NCBI GenBank assembly: GCA_002419135.1
Contig: DIFM01000027.1
Location: 1-55,446 of the forward strand
Length of the DNA stretch: 55,446 nt
Reading direction: 5' to 3'
Origin: Dehalococcoidia bacterium UBA5748
Lineage (GTDB): Bacteria > Chloroflexota > Dehalococcoidia > Dehalococcoidales > UBA5627
The translations under genes were made by a program, and so were the position numbers. Of the stretch, positions 15,610 to 24,807 are shown piece after piece; within the stretch, counting starts at the first letter, position 1; the number at the start of each line of letters is the position of its first letter. The notes beneath the pieces were generated by a model. It had not been told where the DNA came from, did no database searches, and was given only the letters and a program-made list of their open reading frames with translations.

Positions 15610-17196
15610 ATGGGACAGAGAATTATTGTTGACCCGATTACCCGTATCGAAGGCCACCTCAAAATAGAAGTAGAGGTGGAGAACGGTATAGTTACCAATG
15701 CCTGGTCTTCCGGCAATATGGCACGCGGCATCGAAGTGCTGTTGCAGGATAAAGACCCGCGAGATGCCCCTTATATCACCAGCCGTATCTGCGGTGTTTG
15801 TGAGGGCGTGCATGCTATCGCTTCGTCCTTCTGCCTTGATAACGCTTTCGATGTAGATGTACCCGAAGCCGGCAGACTGATGCGTAACCTTTACTGTTCA
15901 TCACAGTATATCACGGACCACTACATTCACTTCTATATACTTTCAGCTCTGGATTATCTGGATATAATGGCAGTAGCGGATTATGCAGGGAATGATGCCG
16001 GATTACTGGCTATCAGAGATAAAATCAGGTATCTGGCTTCTAAAAATGACTTGTCACCGTTCACTCCGCGCTATGAACCGGACGAATATTGTATAAATGA
16101 CCCTGAGACGGTAACCACGCTGGTTTCACACTATATTCAGGCGATAGAAGCAAAAGCCCGCTCGAGCAAGATGCGCGCTATGATTACCGGTGTTCAACCG
16201 CATTTCAATTCGACTATGGTCGGCGGATGCACGGCAACACCGACAGTCGAACAGCTAAGAGAGTTTAAAAAACTCTGGCTGGAAGAGATTGACTTTGTTA
16301 ATAATATTTATATAAAGGATGTCGAATTTGTCGGCACCGGCCCTCTTCTGCCTCTGGCTACAATGGGGCTGGGCGGCGGCACCCAGAATTACCTCTGCTA
16401 CCCGATGTTCCCGCAAGCCGACCCTGCCAGCAATGCCGACCGTCCTTTCGGCGGCAGAAACCATATGTTTAAGGGAGGCGCCATCATAGGCGGCGCTCTG
16501 AATCCTGCCGAAGACGTGGATTACAGCAAGATAACCGAATCGGTAGCGAATTCCTGGTACGATTATCCCGACGGTGTAGACAGCCTGCATCCCAGCGAGG
16601 GCATCACCAAATTGAACGCCAGAAAAGAGGATGCCTATTCCTTCGTCAAGGCCCCGCGCTACAAGGGGCAGCCGATGGAAGTCGGCCCTCTGGCAAGAGG
16701 ACTGGTTAACCAGTATCCCGGACTTATGGCTTTGATAGAAGCCGGTGTTAAACCGGGTGTGGTCGCCAGACATTATTGCCGCGCCGTTGAATCGCAATCG
16801 ATAGCTGAAGCCGGACCGGAATGGATTGACAGGTTAACCGCAATGGCTTTAGAAGGGACGATAGTGGGTATGAAAGACAAGGATATTCCCAAATCGGCAG
16901 AGGGCTTCGGTGTCTATGATGCACCCAGAGGCGCACTCGGGCACTGGATAAACATCAAGGACCAGCGCACCAAGGACTATCAAATCGTAGTTCCCACCAC
17001 CTGGAATGCTTCGCCGCGTGATGAAAAGGGTGTAATGGGACCCTATGAATCATCTCTTATCGGATGCCCGATACCCGACCCGGATAACCCGATTAACATC
17101 GTACGCATCATACGTTCTTTCGACCCGTGTCTGGCCTGTGCCATCCACGTCATCGACCCGGAAAGTAATAACATAAAAGTACATAAGGTAGTTTAG
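15610..17196 (+). CDS. hupL: [NiFe] hydrogenase large (catalytic) subunit
   Basis: Catalytic subunit of 528 residues that oxidises H2 at a Ni-Fe(CN)2CO centre. Both nickel-binding pairs are present: Cys61/Cys64 in RICGVC and Cys507/Cys510 in DPCLACAIH near the C-terminus. The usual cysteine, not selenocysteine, is used. Fifteen residues after His513 (beginning VIDPES) form the C-terminal extension that a dedicated protease, encoded two genes downstream, should remove after nickel insertion. It has no signal of its own and is expected to be exported together with the small subunit through Tat. Confidence 0.96.
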   Translation: MGQRIIVDPITRIEGHLKIEVEVENGIVTNAWSSGNMARGIEVLLQDKDPRDAPYITSRICGVCEGVHAIASSFCLDNAFDVDVPEAGRLMRNLYCSSQYITDHYIHFYILSALDYLDIMAVADYAGNDAGLLAIRDKIRYLASKNDLSPFTPRYEPDEYCINDPETVTTLVSHYIQAIEAKARSSKMRAMITGVQPHFNSTMVGGCTATPTVEQLREFKKLWLEEIDFVNNIYIKDVEFVGTGPLLPLATMGLGGGTQNYLCYPMFPQADPASNADRPFGGRNHMFKGGAIIGGALNPAEDVDYSKITESVANSWYDYPDGVDSLHPSEGITKLNARKEDAYSFVKAPRYKGQPMEVGPLARGLVNQYPGLMALIEAGVKPGVVARHYCRAVESQSIAEAGPEWIDRLTAMALEGTIVGMKDKDIPKSAEGFGVYDAPRGALGHWINIKDQRTKDYQIVVPTTWNASPRDEKGVMGPYESSLIGCPIPDPDNPINIVRIIRSFDPCLACAIHVIDPESNNIKVHKVV

Positions 17197-17208
17197 GGGG
17201 TAGTGAAA

Positions 17209-17832
17209 ATGACGAATACAGAAAATCAGGAAATGCGGCACCCTCCGGTGTTTCGAAAATTACACGGTTTAATAATGTGGTCTATCCTTCTTCTGGTAGT
17301 GACCGGTTTTTATATCCACTATCCCTTTGTGGACGGACAGGGATTCTTAATGTCGCTGGCACGCGGCGTTCACTTCCTGTTTGCCGCTATTTTGGTAGTC
17401 GCCGGTTTAACCCGCTTCATAATGATGTTTGTCGGCAAAAACCGTGATTGGAAATCGTTTATTCTCACCTTAAAAGACTTAGCGTTGATGCCCAAGTTCA
17501 TTGCTCACTATCTGCATTTGTGCAAGGAACCCCAGCTGTCCAAAAAATATAATCCGTTGCAGATGTCGACATACTTCGTGGTATTCATCTTTATAATCTT
17601 CCAGATACTTTCAGGCTTGGCCCTGCTGTTCCCCGAAAGCTTTATGGCATGGTTTAACTACGGTATCTTCGGTAACGAATATACCACACGTATCTGGCAC
17701 TATATCATAACCTGGGTATTCGTCTTCATACTGATGATTCATCTTTACCTTAACATACGCCAGGGACGCGGAAATGAAGCTGAAGATATCCGGGAGATGC
17801 ATTCGATACAATCTGCTGAAGAGAAAGAATAA
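17209..17832 (+). CDS. Hydrogenase cytochrome b subunit (membrane anchor)
   Basis: Membrane protein of about 207 residues with four to five hydrophobic helices. Helix histidines suited to haem b are in KLHGLIMWS, GVHFLFA and RIWHYIITW/MIHLYLNI, the pattern of the HyaC/HydC/HupC family. It should take electrons from the small subunit and pass them to a quinone-like carrier or another membrane acceptor. I choose ATG 17209 because AGGGGG lies about 8 nt before it; an in-frame GTG at 17203 is too close to that site. It sits between the large subunit and the maturation protease. Confidence 0.88.
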   Translation: MTNTENQEMRHPPVFRKLHGLIMWSILLLVVTGFYIHYPFVDGQGFLMSLARGVHFLFAAILVVAGLTRFIMMFVGKNRDWKSFILTLKDLALMPKFIAHYLHLCKEPQLSKKYNPLQMSTYFVVFIFIIFQILSGLALLFPESFMAWFNYGIFGNEYTTRIWHYIITWVFVFILMIHLYLNIRQGRGNEAEDIREMHSIQSAEEKE

Positions 17833-17853
17833 TACGGCAGGTAATAAGTAGAA

Positions 17854-18336
17854 ATGACTGATAAACTTAAGGCGGAAAAGAAGACTATGGTGCTTGGAAT
17901 AGGCAACATAATCATGGGTGATGAAGGCTTCGGTCTGCATGTTATCCGCCGCCTTAAGGAAATAGGAATGCCTGAAGATATAATTCTTGAAGAAGGCGGA
18001 GTGGGGGAACTTAACCTGCTGAATGATTTGCAGGGAATAGACAATTTGGTAGTGGTGGATATAATGATGCTGCCGCTGCCCCCCGGTGAACTAAAGGTAT
18101 TCGAACCGGGAAATCCGCCCACCGAACCCGGAAAAGCGATTATATCTTTTCACCAGATTGGTGTACTGGAACTGATAAATCTATGGACAATGATGGGGAA
18201 TGAAGAACCGGAAGTGACTTTCGTAGTAACCCGTCCGGAAACTATAGACTGGGGCACAGAGCTTTCACAAGCCTTAAAACCGACTGTCGAAAAGGCAGCA
18301 GATATGATAAAACAACTCTGTGCGGATTATAATTAG
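17854..18336 (+). CDS. hupD: Hydrogenase maturation protease (HyaD/HupD family)
   Basis: Nickel-dependent endopeptidase of 160 residues that trims the C-terminal extension of the large subunit. The family signature is seen as GIGNIIMGDEGFG near the N-terminus. The three nickel-sensing residues are the Glu in DEG, the Asp in LVVVDIM and the His in SFHQIG. It is cytoplasmic. Its place in the operon fits a protease specific to this hydrogenase. Confidence 0.93.
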   Translation: MTDKLKAEKKTMVLGIGNIIMGDEGFGLHVIRRLKEIGMPEDIILEEGGVGELNLLNDLQGIDNLVVVDIMMLPLPPGELKVFEPGNPPTEPGKAIISFHQIGVLELINLWTMMGNEEPEVTFVVTRPETIDWGTELSQALKPTVEKAADMIKQLCADYN

Positions 18337-18350
18337 AAGGAGTAATAATT

Positions 18351-18530
18351 ATGTATCATCTGGCTTTTTTAATCTCTGCACCGATATTACTGATTTCGGT
18401 AATAACCTTTTTCATTGGTGTGCGCAAAACCGGGAGCAACCCGCGCGGAGGCGTCGGTGTTATGTCCTGGGGATTTAATATCGGTCTTTTGGGTATTTTT
18501 GTAGCTGCCATGATATATCTCTTTGCCTAG
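18351..18530 (+). CDS. Small two-helix membrane protein in the hydrogenase operon
   Basis: A 59-residue frame begins at ATG 18351 behind a strong AGAAGGAG, 14 nt after the maturation protease. Two hydrophobic segments (about 3-22 and 38-58) flank a basic, glycine-rich loop (GVRKTGSNPRGGVG). No cysteine or other ligand is visible. Position, ribosome-binding site and the terminator right behind it argue that it is real and co-expressed with the hydrogenase, perhaps as a small membrane partner. I do not recognise the family. Confidence 0.65.
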   Translation: MYHLAFLISAPILLISVITFFIGVRKTGSNPRGGVGVMSWGFNIGLLGIFVAAMIYLFA

Positions 18531-18563
18531 AATATTTGCAAAATCCATTTTTGCTAAAATATC

Positions 18564-18598
18564 GATGCCGGCTGTGTATTAGCTGGCATCGTTTTTTA
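18564..18598 (+). terminator. Rho-independent terminator of the hydrogenase operon
   Basis: GATGCCGGC and GCTGGCATC form a 9-bp stem (one G-T pair) with a nine-base loop, followed by GTTTTTT. It lies 33 nt behind the small membrane protein gene and should end the hydrogenase transcript. Confidence 0.85.
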
Positions 18599-18667
18599 AA
18601 AGTATTGATTTCCATCTGAGTTAAATTATCCTTTATTCCCCTTTTAAACAGAGAGAACTGGCCATAG

Positions 18668-18782
18668 GAAATTGTCATCCTGGAGGGAGTGCAACGACCG
18701 AAGGATCCGGGGGGAAGGGTATTTTTTCACCCCACCCAAGATGCTTCATCCCGATTTATCGGGATTCCGGCATGACAATTCC
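18668..18782. repeat. Dispersed repeat bounded by AATTGTCAT inverted arms
   Basis: AATTGTCAT (18670-18678) pairs with ATGACAATT (18772-18780). The interior has a GGATCC-GGGGGG block, a matching CCCC-ACCC block followed by AAGATGCTTC, and the TCCCGAT/ATCGGGA palindrome near 18750. The same building blocks occur at 24808-24890 and 25107-25128. It fills much of the gap 18531-18905 between the hydrogenase and hypF; the rest is AT-rich and empty. Confidence 0.55.
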
Positions 18783-18905
18783 ATATTTGCCATCCTGAAA
18801 TCACAAAGGGAGATTGAGAGGGATTTGCAATACACCCTATATTGCCGCCAATGACTTTTAACAATGACACGTCAGTGATTTTGCTATAATTATTAAGTTA
18901 ACGAT

Positions 18906-21230
18906 ATGAAAAACATGCTTTCAGATACGAATAATACAGCCAGGATGCATCTTGAAGTAAAAGGAGTGGTTCAAGGCGTCGGTTTCCGTCCTTTTATCTA
19001 TCGCCTGGCTTATAAATATAATCTTGCCGGATGGGTACAGAACACCTCCGGTAATGTGGCTATTGAAGTACAGGGGATAAAAGCAAACCTTGATGAGTTT
19101 ATAGCTTCACTTAAAACCGAAGCGCCTCCCGTATCCCGCATACAGGAAATCAGCATATCGACTGTTCCGGTTAACGACGAGGTTGAATTCAGAATAATTG
19201 AAAGTAAAGCCCGCCAAGGCGCATACCAACCGCTTTCAGCGGATATCGCTACCTGTTCTCAATGTCTTGCCGAAATCTTCGACCACACCGACAGAAGGTA
19301 TCTCTACCCGTTTACCAACTGCACCAATTGCGGACCCAGATTCACTATTATCAAAGATATCCCCTATGACCGCCCGCTTACTACTATGCATCCTTTTAAA
19401 ATGTGCCAAAAATGCCGGGCGGAGTATAACGACCCTTTAGACCGCCGTTTCCATGCCCAACCCAATGCCTGCCCTGTTTGCGGGCCAAAATTGCAGCTTA
19501 CAGATAACAGCGGAACCGCTATCTTTTACGAAGATGTTTTAAGGAAAGCAGCGCAATTGATAGCCGAAGGTAAAATTATTGCTGTTAAAGGTCTGGGGGG
19601 CTTCCAGCTTGCCTGCGATGCCACCGACTATGACACTGTTAAAACGCTGCGCGAAAGAAAGAAACGCCCCGGCAAACCCTTTGCGCTGATGATGCCTTCT
19701 ATTGAGGAAATAAGACAACATTGCATAGTATCGGACAAAGAAGCTGCCCTTTTATCTTCCGCACAGGCTCCGATTGTCCTTCTAAAAAGACGTAATGACG
19801 ATGCGGAGATAGCCTTAAATATCGCCGAGAATAATAAATACCTGGGAGTGATGTTGCCCCCCACCCCACTACACCACATACTGATGAGCTATATTTCCAA
19901 GCCTCTTGTTATGACCAGCGGAAACCTGAGTGAAGAACCTATTTGCAGAGATAACGATGAAGCACTGACAAGGCTTAAAAATATTGCAGACTTTTTTATT
20001 CTGCACGATAGGGATATTCATTCCCGCTACGACGACAGCGTCTACCTGGTGGAAAAAGAGGAAGCACGCGCCGTAAGGCGCGCTCGCGGATATGCCCCCT
20101 CTCCCATTATGTTACCTTTCGATGCAAAGCAGATACTTGCCTGCGGAGCGGAGGAAAAAAACACATTTTGCCTTACCCGAGATAAATATGCTTTTTTAAG
20201 CCAGCACATCGGCGATATGGACAATGCCGAAACGCTGGAACACTTCGAAAACACCATTGCATTGTATAAACACCTTTTCAGAATAGAACCCGAAGTAATT
20301 GCGTATGACCTGCATCCCGAATATCGTGCCACCAAATATGCCTTACAATACGCTGCCGAAAATAGCCTGAAGGCAGTCGGTGTGCAACATCATCATGCAC
20401 ATATTGCCAGCTGTATGGTCGAAAATAATATCCAAACACCGGTTATCGGAGTGTCTTTCGACGGCACCGGTTACGGGACGGATGGCAACCTGTGGGGCGG
20501 AGAGTTCCTGCTTTGCGATTTTAAGGGATTTGAAAGAATGGCGCACTTCGAATATATACCGATGGCGGGAGGAACGGCTGCCATTCATAAGCCCTACCGA
20601 ATGGCTCTGGGTTATATCTATAAACTGCTGGGAACTCAGACCGATTTGACCGGCTTGCCGGTACTTGGTCAGATTCCACAGTTTGAGCTTGATGCTATAA
20701 AAAAACAACTGGAGTTAAAACTGAACTGCCCGCTGACATCCAGCGCAGGACGGCTTTTCGATGCTGTTTCCGCCATCATCGGAATCTGTGGTGAAACCGC
20801 ATACGAAGCGCAGGCAGCCATTGAACTGGAAATGGCGGCTCCGGATGATACCAACGATACTCTGATGCAAAGAGTTTATCCATTTGCAATTGATGGCAAT
20901 AGCGACACTTCTGTAATAAGAACGGGAAATCTGATAGAATGTATAATTCAAGATGTTTTCAAAAATACACCGGTTCAGATTATCGCCGCCAAATTTCACA
21001 AGACGATGGCTGAGATAATTATTGAAACCTGTAAGTTGATTGGGAAAAAGACCGGCATAAAAACGGTAGCTTTAAGCGGCGGGGTTTTTCAAAACCGGCT
21101 GCTTTTAAACATAGCAATCGACAGACTAGAAAAAGAAGGCTTTGCCGTTCTCAGCCACAGGAACGTTCCCTGTAACGACGGAGGGCTTGCGCTGGGACAG
21201 GCGGTAATAGCCCAATACAGTAATAGATAA
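18906..21230 (+). CDS. hypF: Carbamoyltransferase HypF
   Basis: Makes the cyanide ligands of the [NiFe] site from carbamoyl phosphate, handing the group to HypE. Of 774 residues, the order of domains is: acylphosphatase (about 13-100, VQGVGFRPFIYR), two zinc fingers (CSQC/CTNC and CQKC/CPVC at about 113-195), a YrdC-like nucleotide-binding domain (about 210-390) and a Kae1-like domain with the HHHAHIASCM metal motif, ending in PCNDGGLALGQA. All expected parts are present. The ATG at 18906 has a weak ribosome-binding site; ATG 18945 (MHLEVKGVVQG) is a possible alternative. It opens a hypFCDEAB operon. Confidence 0.95.
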   Translation: MKNMLSDTNNTARMHLEVKGVVQGVGFRPFIYRLAYKYNLAGWVQNTSGNVAIEVQGIKANLDEFIASLKTEAPPVSRIQEISISTVPVNDEVEFRIIESKARQGAYQPLSADIATCSQCLAEIFDHTDRRYLYPFTNCTNCGPRFTIIKDIPYDRPLTTMHPFKMCQKCRAEYNDPLDRRFHAQPNACPVCGPKLQLTDNSGTAIFYEDVLRKAAQLIAEGKIIAVKGLGGFQLACDATDYDTVKTLRERKKRPGKPFALMMPSIEEIRQHCIVSDKEAALLSSAQAPIVLLKRRNDDAEIALNIAENNKYLGVMLPPTPLHHILMSYISKPLVMTSGNLSEEPICRDNDEALTRLKNIADFFILHDRDIHSRYDDSVYLVEKEEARAVRRARGYAPSPIMLPFDAKQILACGAEEKNTFCLTRDKYAFLSQHIGDMDNAETLEHFENTIALYKHLFRIEPEVIAYDLHPEYRATKYALQYAAENSLKAVGVQHHHAHIASCMVENNIQTPVIGVSFDGTGYGTDGNLWGGEFLLCDFKGFERMAHFEYIPMAGGTAAIHKPYRMALGYIYKLLGTQTDLTGLPVLGQIPQFELDAIKKQLELKLNCPLTSSAGRLFDAVSAIIGICGETAYEAQAAIELEMAAPDDTNDTLMQRVYPFAIDGNSDTSVIRTGNLIECIIQDVFKNTPVQIIAAKFHKTMAEIIIETCKLIGKKTGIKTVALSGGVFQNRLLLNIAIDRLEKEGFAVLSHRNVPCNDGGLALGQAVIAQYSNR

Positions 21231-21242
21231 GGAGAAAATAAT

Positions 21243-21482
21243 ATGTGCGTTGCAGTTCCTTCGCTTATCACTGCAGTAGACGGCTTTGACGCCGAAGTAG
21301 ATATCGGCGGCATATCACGCAAGGCAAGCCTGATGCTGACACCGGAGGCTAAAATCGGTGATTACGTTTTAATCCACGCCGGATACGCCATTTCCATAGT
21401 GGATAGAGAGGAAGCCGAAGCCACCCTGGAACTTTTCAGGGAAATGGCCGACAGCATTGAGCCTGAGGAGTTGAATTCCTGA
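21243..21482 (+). CDS. hypC: Hydrogenase maturation chaperone HypC
   Basis: Small chaperone of 79 residues that, with HypD, carries the Fe(CN)2CO unit and delivers it to the hydrogenase large-subunit precursor. The essential Cys2 is in MCVAVPSL, and the core with GDYVLIHAGYAISIVD is typical. AAGGAG stands 7 nt before the start. The stop codon overlaps the hypD start. Confidence 0.94.
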   Translation: MCVAVPSLITAVDGFDAEVDIGGISRKASLMLTPEAKIGDYVLIHAGYAISIVDREEAEATLELFREMADSIEPEELNS

Positions 21483-22576
21483 TGTCAGAACTGACTTCTT
21501 TCAGGCAATCCGATATGGCAAAAGGGCTGGTGGACAGCATCAAACACCACGCTATAAAAGAGGCGCGCTATATGGAGTTCTGCGGCAGCCATACAGTCGC
21601 TATTATGAGAAACGGTCTGCGGCAGATTCTTCCACCTATGTTGACTTTGGTTTCGGGGCCGGGCTGCCCGGTATGCGTTACCAGCAATTCGGAACTGGAT
21701 AAAGCCATTGCGCTGGCAAAAGTGCCCGGCGTTATCGTCACTTCTTTCGGGGATATGATACGCGTACCCGGCAGTAACTCCAATCTTCAGGAAGCTAAAG
21801 CTAACGGCAGCGATGTACGTATTGTTTATTCACCGCTGGATGCCCTGGAGCTTGCGAAGACAAATCCTGATAAAGCAGTGGTCTTTATAGCGGTGGGTTT
21901 CGAAACCACCGCCCCTACCGTTGCCGCCTCTGTTTTACAGGCAAAACAGGAGGGTTTGAAAAACTATTATATTCTTTCTTTGCACAAAATATGCCCGCCG
22001 GTCATTAAAGCGCTGCTGGATTCTGGAGAGGTAAACCTGCAGGGACTGATATGCCCCGGGCATGTCAGCGCCGTTATCGGCGCCAAGGCATGGGATTTTA
22101 TAGCAGCTGACTACGGTATTCCCTGCGTAGTTGCCGGTTTCGAACCGCTTGATATTTTGCAATGCATCGATATGCTGGCACAGCAAACCGCAAAAGGTGA
22201 AGCAAAGGTGGAGATAGCTTATAAACGCAGTGTAACCTATGATGGCAATATAACTGCCCAGAAGATACTGGAACAGGTTTTCCAGCCCTGTACAGCCAAC
22301 TGGCGCGGTATGGGAGATGTTGCACACAGCGGTTTGAAGTTAAGGACCGAATTTGCCGCTTTCGACGCCGAATTGAAATTCGATTTCGACCCCGGTCCCA
22401 CCAAAATCCAGAGGGGTTGCATTTGCGGAGAGGTACTTCGGGGAGTGAAAACGCCGCCCGATTGCAAATTATTCAGAAAAGTCTGCACTCCGATAAATCC
22501 CATCGGCCCCTGCATGGTTTCATCTGAAGGCAGTTGCGCCGCCTATTATCATTATGGAGAAAGCAATGACCGATAG
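21482..22576 (+). CDS. hypD: Hydrogenase maturation factor HypD
   Basis: Fe-S scaffold of 364 residues on which the Fe(CN)2CO cofactor is assembled. Signature segments are MEFCGSHTVAI, VSGPGCPVCVTS, GFETTAPT and a C-terminal cysteine set (RGCICGEVL, PDCKLFRKVC, IGPCMVSSEGSCAAYY) that binds the [4Fe-4S] cluster. Length and order are normal. It overlaps hypE by 11 nt. Confidence 0.95.
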   Translation: MSELTSFRQSDMAKGLVDSIKHHAIKEARYMEFCGSHTVAIMRNGLRQILPPMLTLVSGPGCPVCVTSNSELDKAIALAKVPGVIVTSFGDMIRVPGSNSNLQEAKANGSDVRIVYSPLDALELAKTNPDKAVVFIAVGFETTAPTVAASVLQAKQEGLKNYYILSLHKICPPVIKALLDSGEVNLQGLICPGHVSAVIGAKAWDFIAADYGIPCVVAGFEPLDILQCIDMLAQQTAKGEAKVEIAYKRSVTYDGNITAQKILEQVFQPCTANWRGMGDVAHSGLKLRTEFAAFDAELKFDFDPGPTKIQRGCICGEVLRGVKTPPDCKLFRKVCTPINPIGPCMVSSEGSCAAYYHYGESNDR

Positions 22577-23570
22577 AATATTACTGGCTCACGGGAGCGG
22601 GGGAAGTTTATCACACGATATAGTAAATGACAGTATACTTTCGATGCTGGGGAACCCGATTTTGAACAGGCTGGACGATTCGGCGGTTTTCGAGGCTAAA
22701 GGAAGAATTGCCTTTACCACCGACAGCCACGTAGTACAGCCGATGTTCTTCCCGGGAGGCGATATCGGCAGGTTATCGGTCTGCGGCACGGTTAACGACC
22801 TGGCGGTTATGGGAGCCACTCCTCTCTATCTCAGTCTGGCTCTTATTATAGAGGAGGGACTGCCGAAGGAAGACCTAAAAAATGTCGTAAATTCGATTAA
22901 GGAAGCGGCAGACGAAGCCGGCGTAAAAATAGTTACCGGCGATACCAAAGTGGTTAACCGCGGCAATGCCGACAAGCTGTTTATCAACACCGCAGGCATC
23001 GGAGTTATAGCCGATGGAGTGAATATTTCGGGGCATAATGCCAAACCGGGCAACAAGATTATCTTAAGCGGCACTATCGGAGACCATGGGATTGCTGTTT
23101 TAAGTAAAAGAGAAGGCATCGGGTTCGAGACAAAGCTGGAGAGCGACAGCGCTCCTTTAAATAAAATGATAGCCGAGATGATGCAGGTAAGTAATAAAAT
23201 AAATTGCATGAGAGACCCCACCCGCGGGGGGCTTTCCAGTACCTTAAACGAAATTGCAGAACAATCGGGGGTCAGTATCAGAATAGAGGAAGAAAAGATT
23301 CCTATAAGACGCGAGATAGCCGCCGCCTGCGAAATGCTGGGGCTCGACCCGCTTTATATCGCCAACGAGGGAAAGGTAGTGGCTGTTGTGGAAGCGGAGG
23401 ACGCCGACAGGATTCTGGCGCAGATGAAGAAAAATAAATACGGACAGAACGCCGTCATTATCGGCGAGGTAACCGAAAAACATACAGCTAAAGTAACCTT
23501 AACGACTGCACTGGGAACCTCGCGGATTGTGGATATGCTGGTCGGAGAACCGCTGCCGAGGATTTGTTAA
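22566..23570 (+). CDS. hypE: Carbamoyl dehydratase HypE
   Basis: ATP-dependent enzyme of the PurM/AIR synthase fold that dehydrates the HypF-bound carbamoyl group to a thiocyanate on its C-terminal cysteine. The catalytic tail is intact: the protein ends PRIC. LLAHGSGG and DPTRGGLSSTLNEIA are family landmarks. I place the start at ATG 22566 behind GGAGAAA, inside the end of hypD; an in-frame ATG at 22554 would precede that ribosome-binding site. Confidence 0.95.
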   Translation: MTDRILLAHGSGGSLSHDIVNDSILSMLGNPILNRLDDSAVFEAKGRIAFTTDSHVVQPMFFPGGDIGRLSVCGTVNDLAVMGATPLYLSLALIIEEGLPKEDLKNVVNSIKEAADEAGVKIVTGDTKVVNRGNADKLFINTAGIGVIADGVNISGHNAKPGNKIILSGTIGDHGIAVLSKREGIGFETKLESDSAPLNKMIAEMMQVSNKINCMRDPTRGGLSSTLNEIAEQSGVSIRIEEEKIPIRREIAAACEMLGLDPLYIANEGKVVAVVEAEDADRILAQMKKNKYGQNAVIIGEVTEKHTAKVTLTTALGTSRIVDMLVGEPLPRIC

Positions 23571-23572
23571 TC

Positions 23573-23914
23573 ATGCATGAACTGGAAATTACACGCAGCC
23601 TGGTAAAACTGGCTCTTGACGAAGCTGAAAAAGCCAATGCTAAAAAGTTGACATCCGTAACCGTTGTACTGGGTGAAATGTGCGGGGCGGTTGATGATTC
23701 GGTTGCCTTTTATTTCGAAATAATGACCAAAGGGACCATCGGTGAAGGGGCAAAGATAATTTTCCGCAAAGTGCCGATGCAGGCCAAGTGTCGTAATTGT
23801 GGAAGCACTGTAAACCCCAAGGATATATTCTGGGAATGCGAAAAATGCCATTCGATGGATATCGAGATGATATCCGGCAAGGAATTATATATAGAAAGCA
23901 TAGAGGTGGATTAA
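23573..23914 (+). CDS. hypA: Hydrogenase nickel incorporation protein HypA
   Basis: Zinc- and nickel-binding metallochaperone of about 113 residues. The start at ATG 23573 gives MHELEITRSLV, which puts the nickel-binding His at position 2 as the family requires; the frame is open upstream to 23564 but would mask that residue. The structural zinc site is made by CRNC and CEKC. It follows the hypE stop by 2 nt and abuts hypB. Confidence 0.94.
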   Translation: MHELEITRSLVKLALDEAEKANAKKLTSVTVVLGEMCGAVDDSVAFYFEIMTKGTIGEGAKIIFRKVPMQAKCRNCGSTVNPKDIFWECEKCHSMDIEMISGKELYIESIEVD

Positions 23915-24571
23915 ATGGAAATTAAAGTACTTAAAAATATACTGGATGCCAACGACCAGATGGCCATACAGAACCGTAAACTGCTGGCGTCCAAAAAAAT
24001 AATGATGATTAATGTCTGGGCATCGCCCGGCGCCGGAAAAACGACCACTATGCTGAGGACTGCGGAAACTCTTAAGGGAAAAGCGCGTATGGCGGTTATC
24101 GAAGGTGATGTGGCTTCCAGCATCGATACCGTGAAGCTGACTCAGTCCGGTGTTACCGCAATACAGATAAACACCGACGGTGGTTGCCACCTCGATGCCG
24201 GCATGATTAATTTAGCCCTGCAAAATCTGCCTCTGGACGAACTGGATATTATCTTTATCGAAAATGTCGGCAATCTGATCTGCCCGGGCGAATTCGACCT
24301 CGGTGAATATAAGAGGATTATCATTTCCAGCACACCCGAGGGAGAGGATAAACCTCATAAGTATCCGCTGATGTTCACCATCGCCGATGCCTGTATCGTA
24401 AACAAAATTGACCTTATGCCTTATGTAAACTTCGATATCAACAGTTTTATGCGCACGGTTAGCGGAATGAACGGAAAAATCGAAATATTTAAAATCAGCA
24501 GCATCAACGGCGACGGGGTTGATAAATGGGCGGACTGGGTATTAAAGCAACTGGATTCGTATAGACAATAG
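23915..24571 (+). CDS. hypB: Hydrogenase nickel incorporation GTPase HypB
   Basis: SIMIBI-class GTPase that drives nickel insertion with HypA. Of 218 residues, the P-loop is ASPGAGKTT at about 36-44, the switch region includes EGDVASSIDT and TDGGCHLDAGM (with the metal-binding Cys and His), and NKIDLMPY is the guanine-specificity motif. It lacks the N-terminal CxxCGC motif and the histidine-rich stretch used by some HypB proteins for nickel storage. It is the last gene of the hyp operon. Confidence 0.95.
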   Translation: MEIKVLKNILDANDQMAIQNRKLLASKKIMMINVWASPGAGKTTTMLRTAETLKGKARMAVIEGDVASSIDTVKLTQSGVTAIQINTDGGCHLDAGMINLALQNLPLDELDIIFIENVGNLICPGEFDLGEYKRIIISSTPEGEDKPHKYPLMFTIADACIVNKIDLMPYVNFDINSFMRTVSGMNGKIEIFKISSINGDGVDKWADWVLKQLDSYRQ

Positions 24572-24595
24572 TTTTCAGCGAATACCGAACCACTT

Positions 24596-24633
24596 ATCCC
24601 CTTCCCGGTTCATGGAGAGGGGGATTTTTTTAT
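24596..24633 (+). terminator. Rho-independent terminator of the hyp operon
   Basis: ATCCCCTTC and GAGAGGGGGAT form a GC-rich stem around a CCGGTTCATG loop, followed by a run of seven T, 25 nt behind hypB. Confidence 0.75.
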
Positions 24634-24807
24634 TTACTGAATTCGTACTTACCAAACAGTGATTTTCTCTATTGTTAAAGGCAATAAATAACTATTGTCA
24701 GAAATATTACTTCAACCTTCCTCTACACTCCTGCGATAACAATTACATCCGTCTTGCTGGTATTTATTATGTCCGCATTTATTTATTATTAAATTATTGA
24801 ATGTTCT

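Noticed and set aside
17161..17196. Possible selenocysteine [NiFeSe] hydrogenase
   Set aside because: The C-terminal motif of the large subunit has ordinary cysteine codons (DPCLACAIH) and no in-frame TGA.
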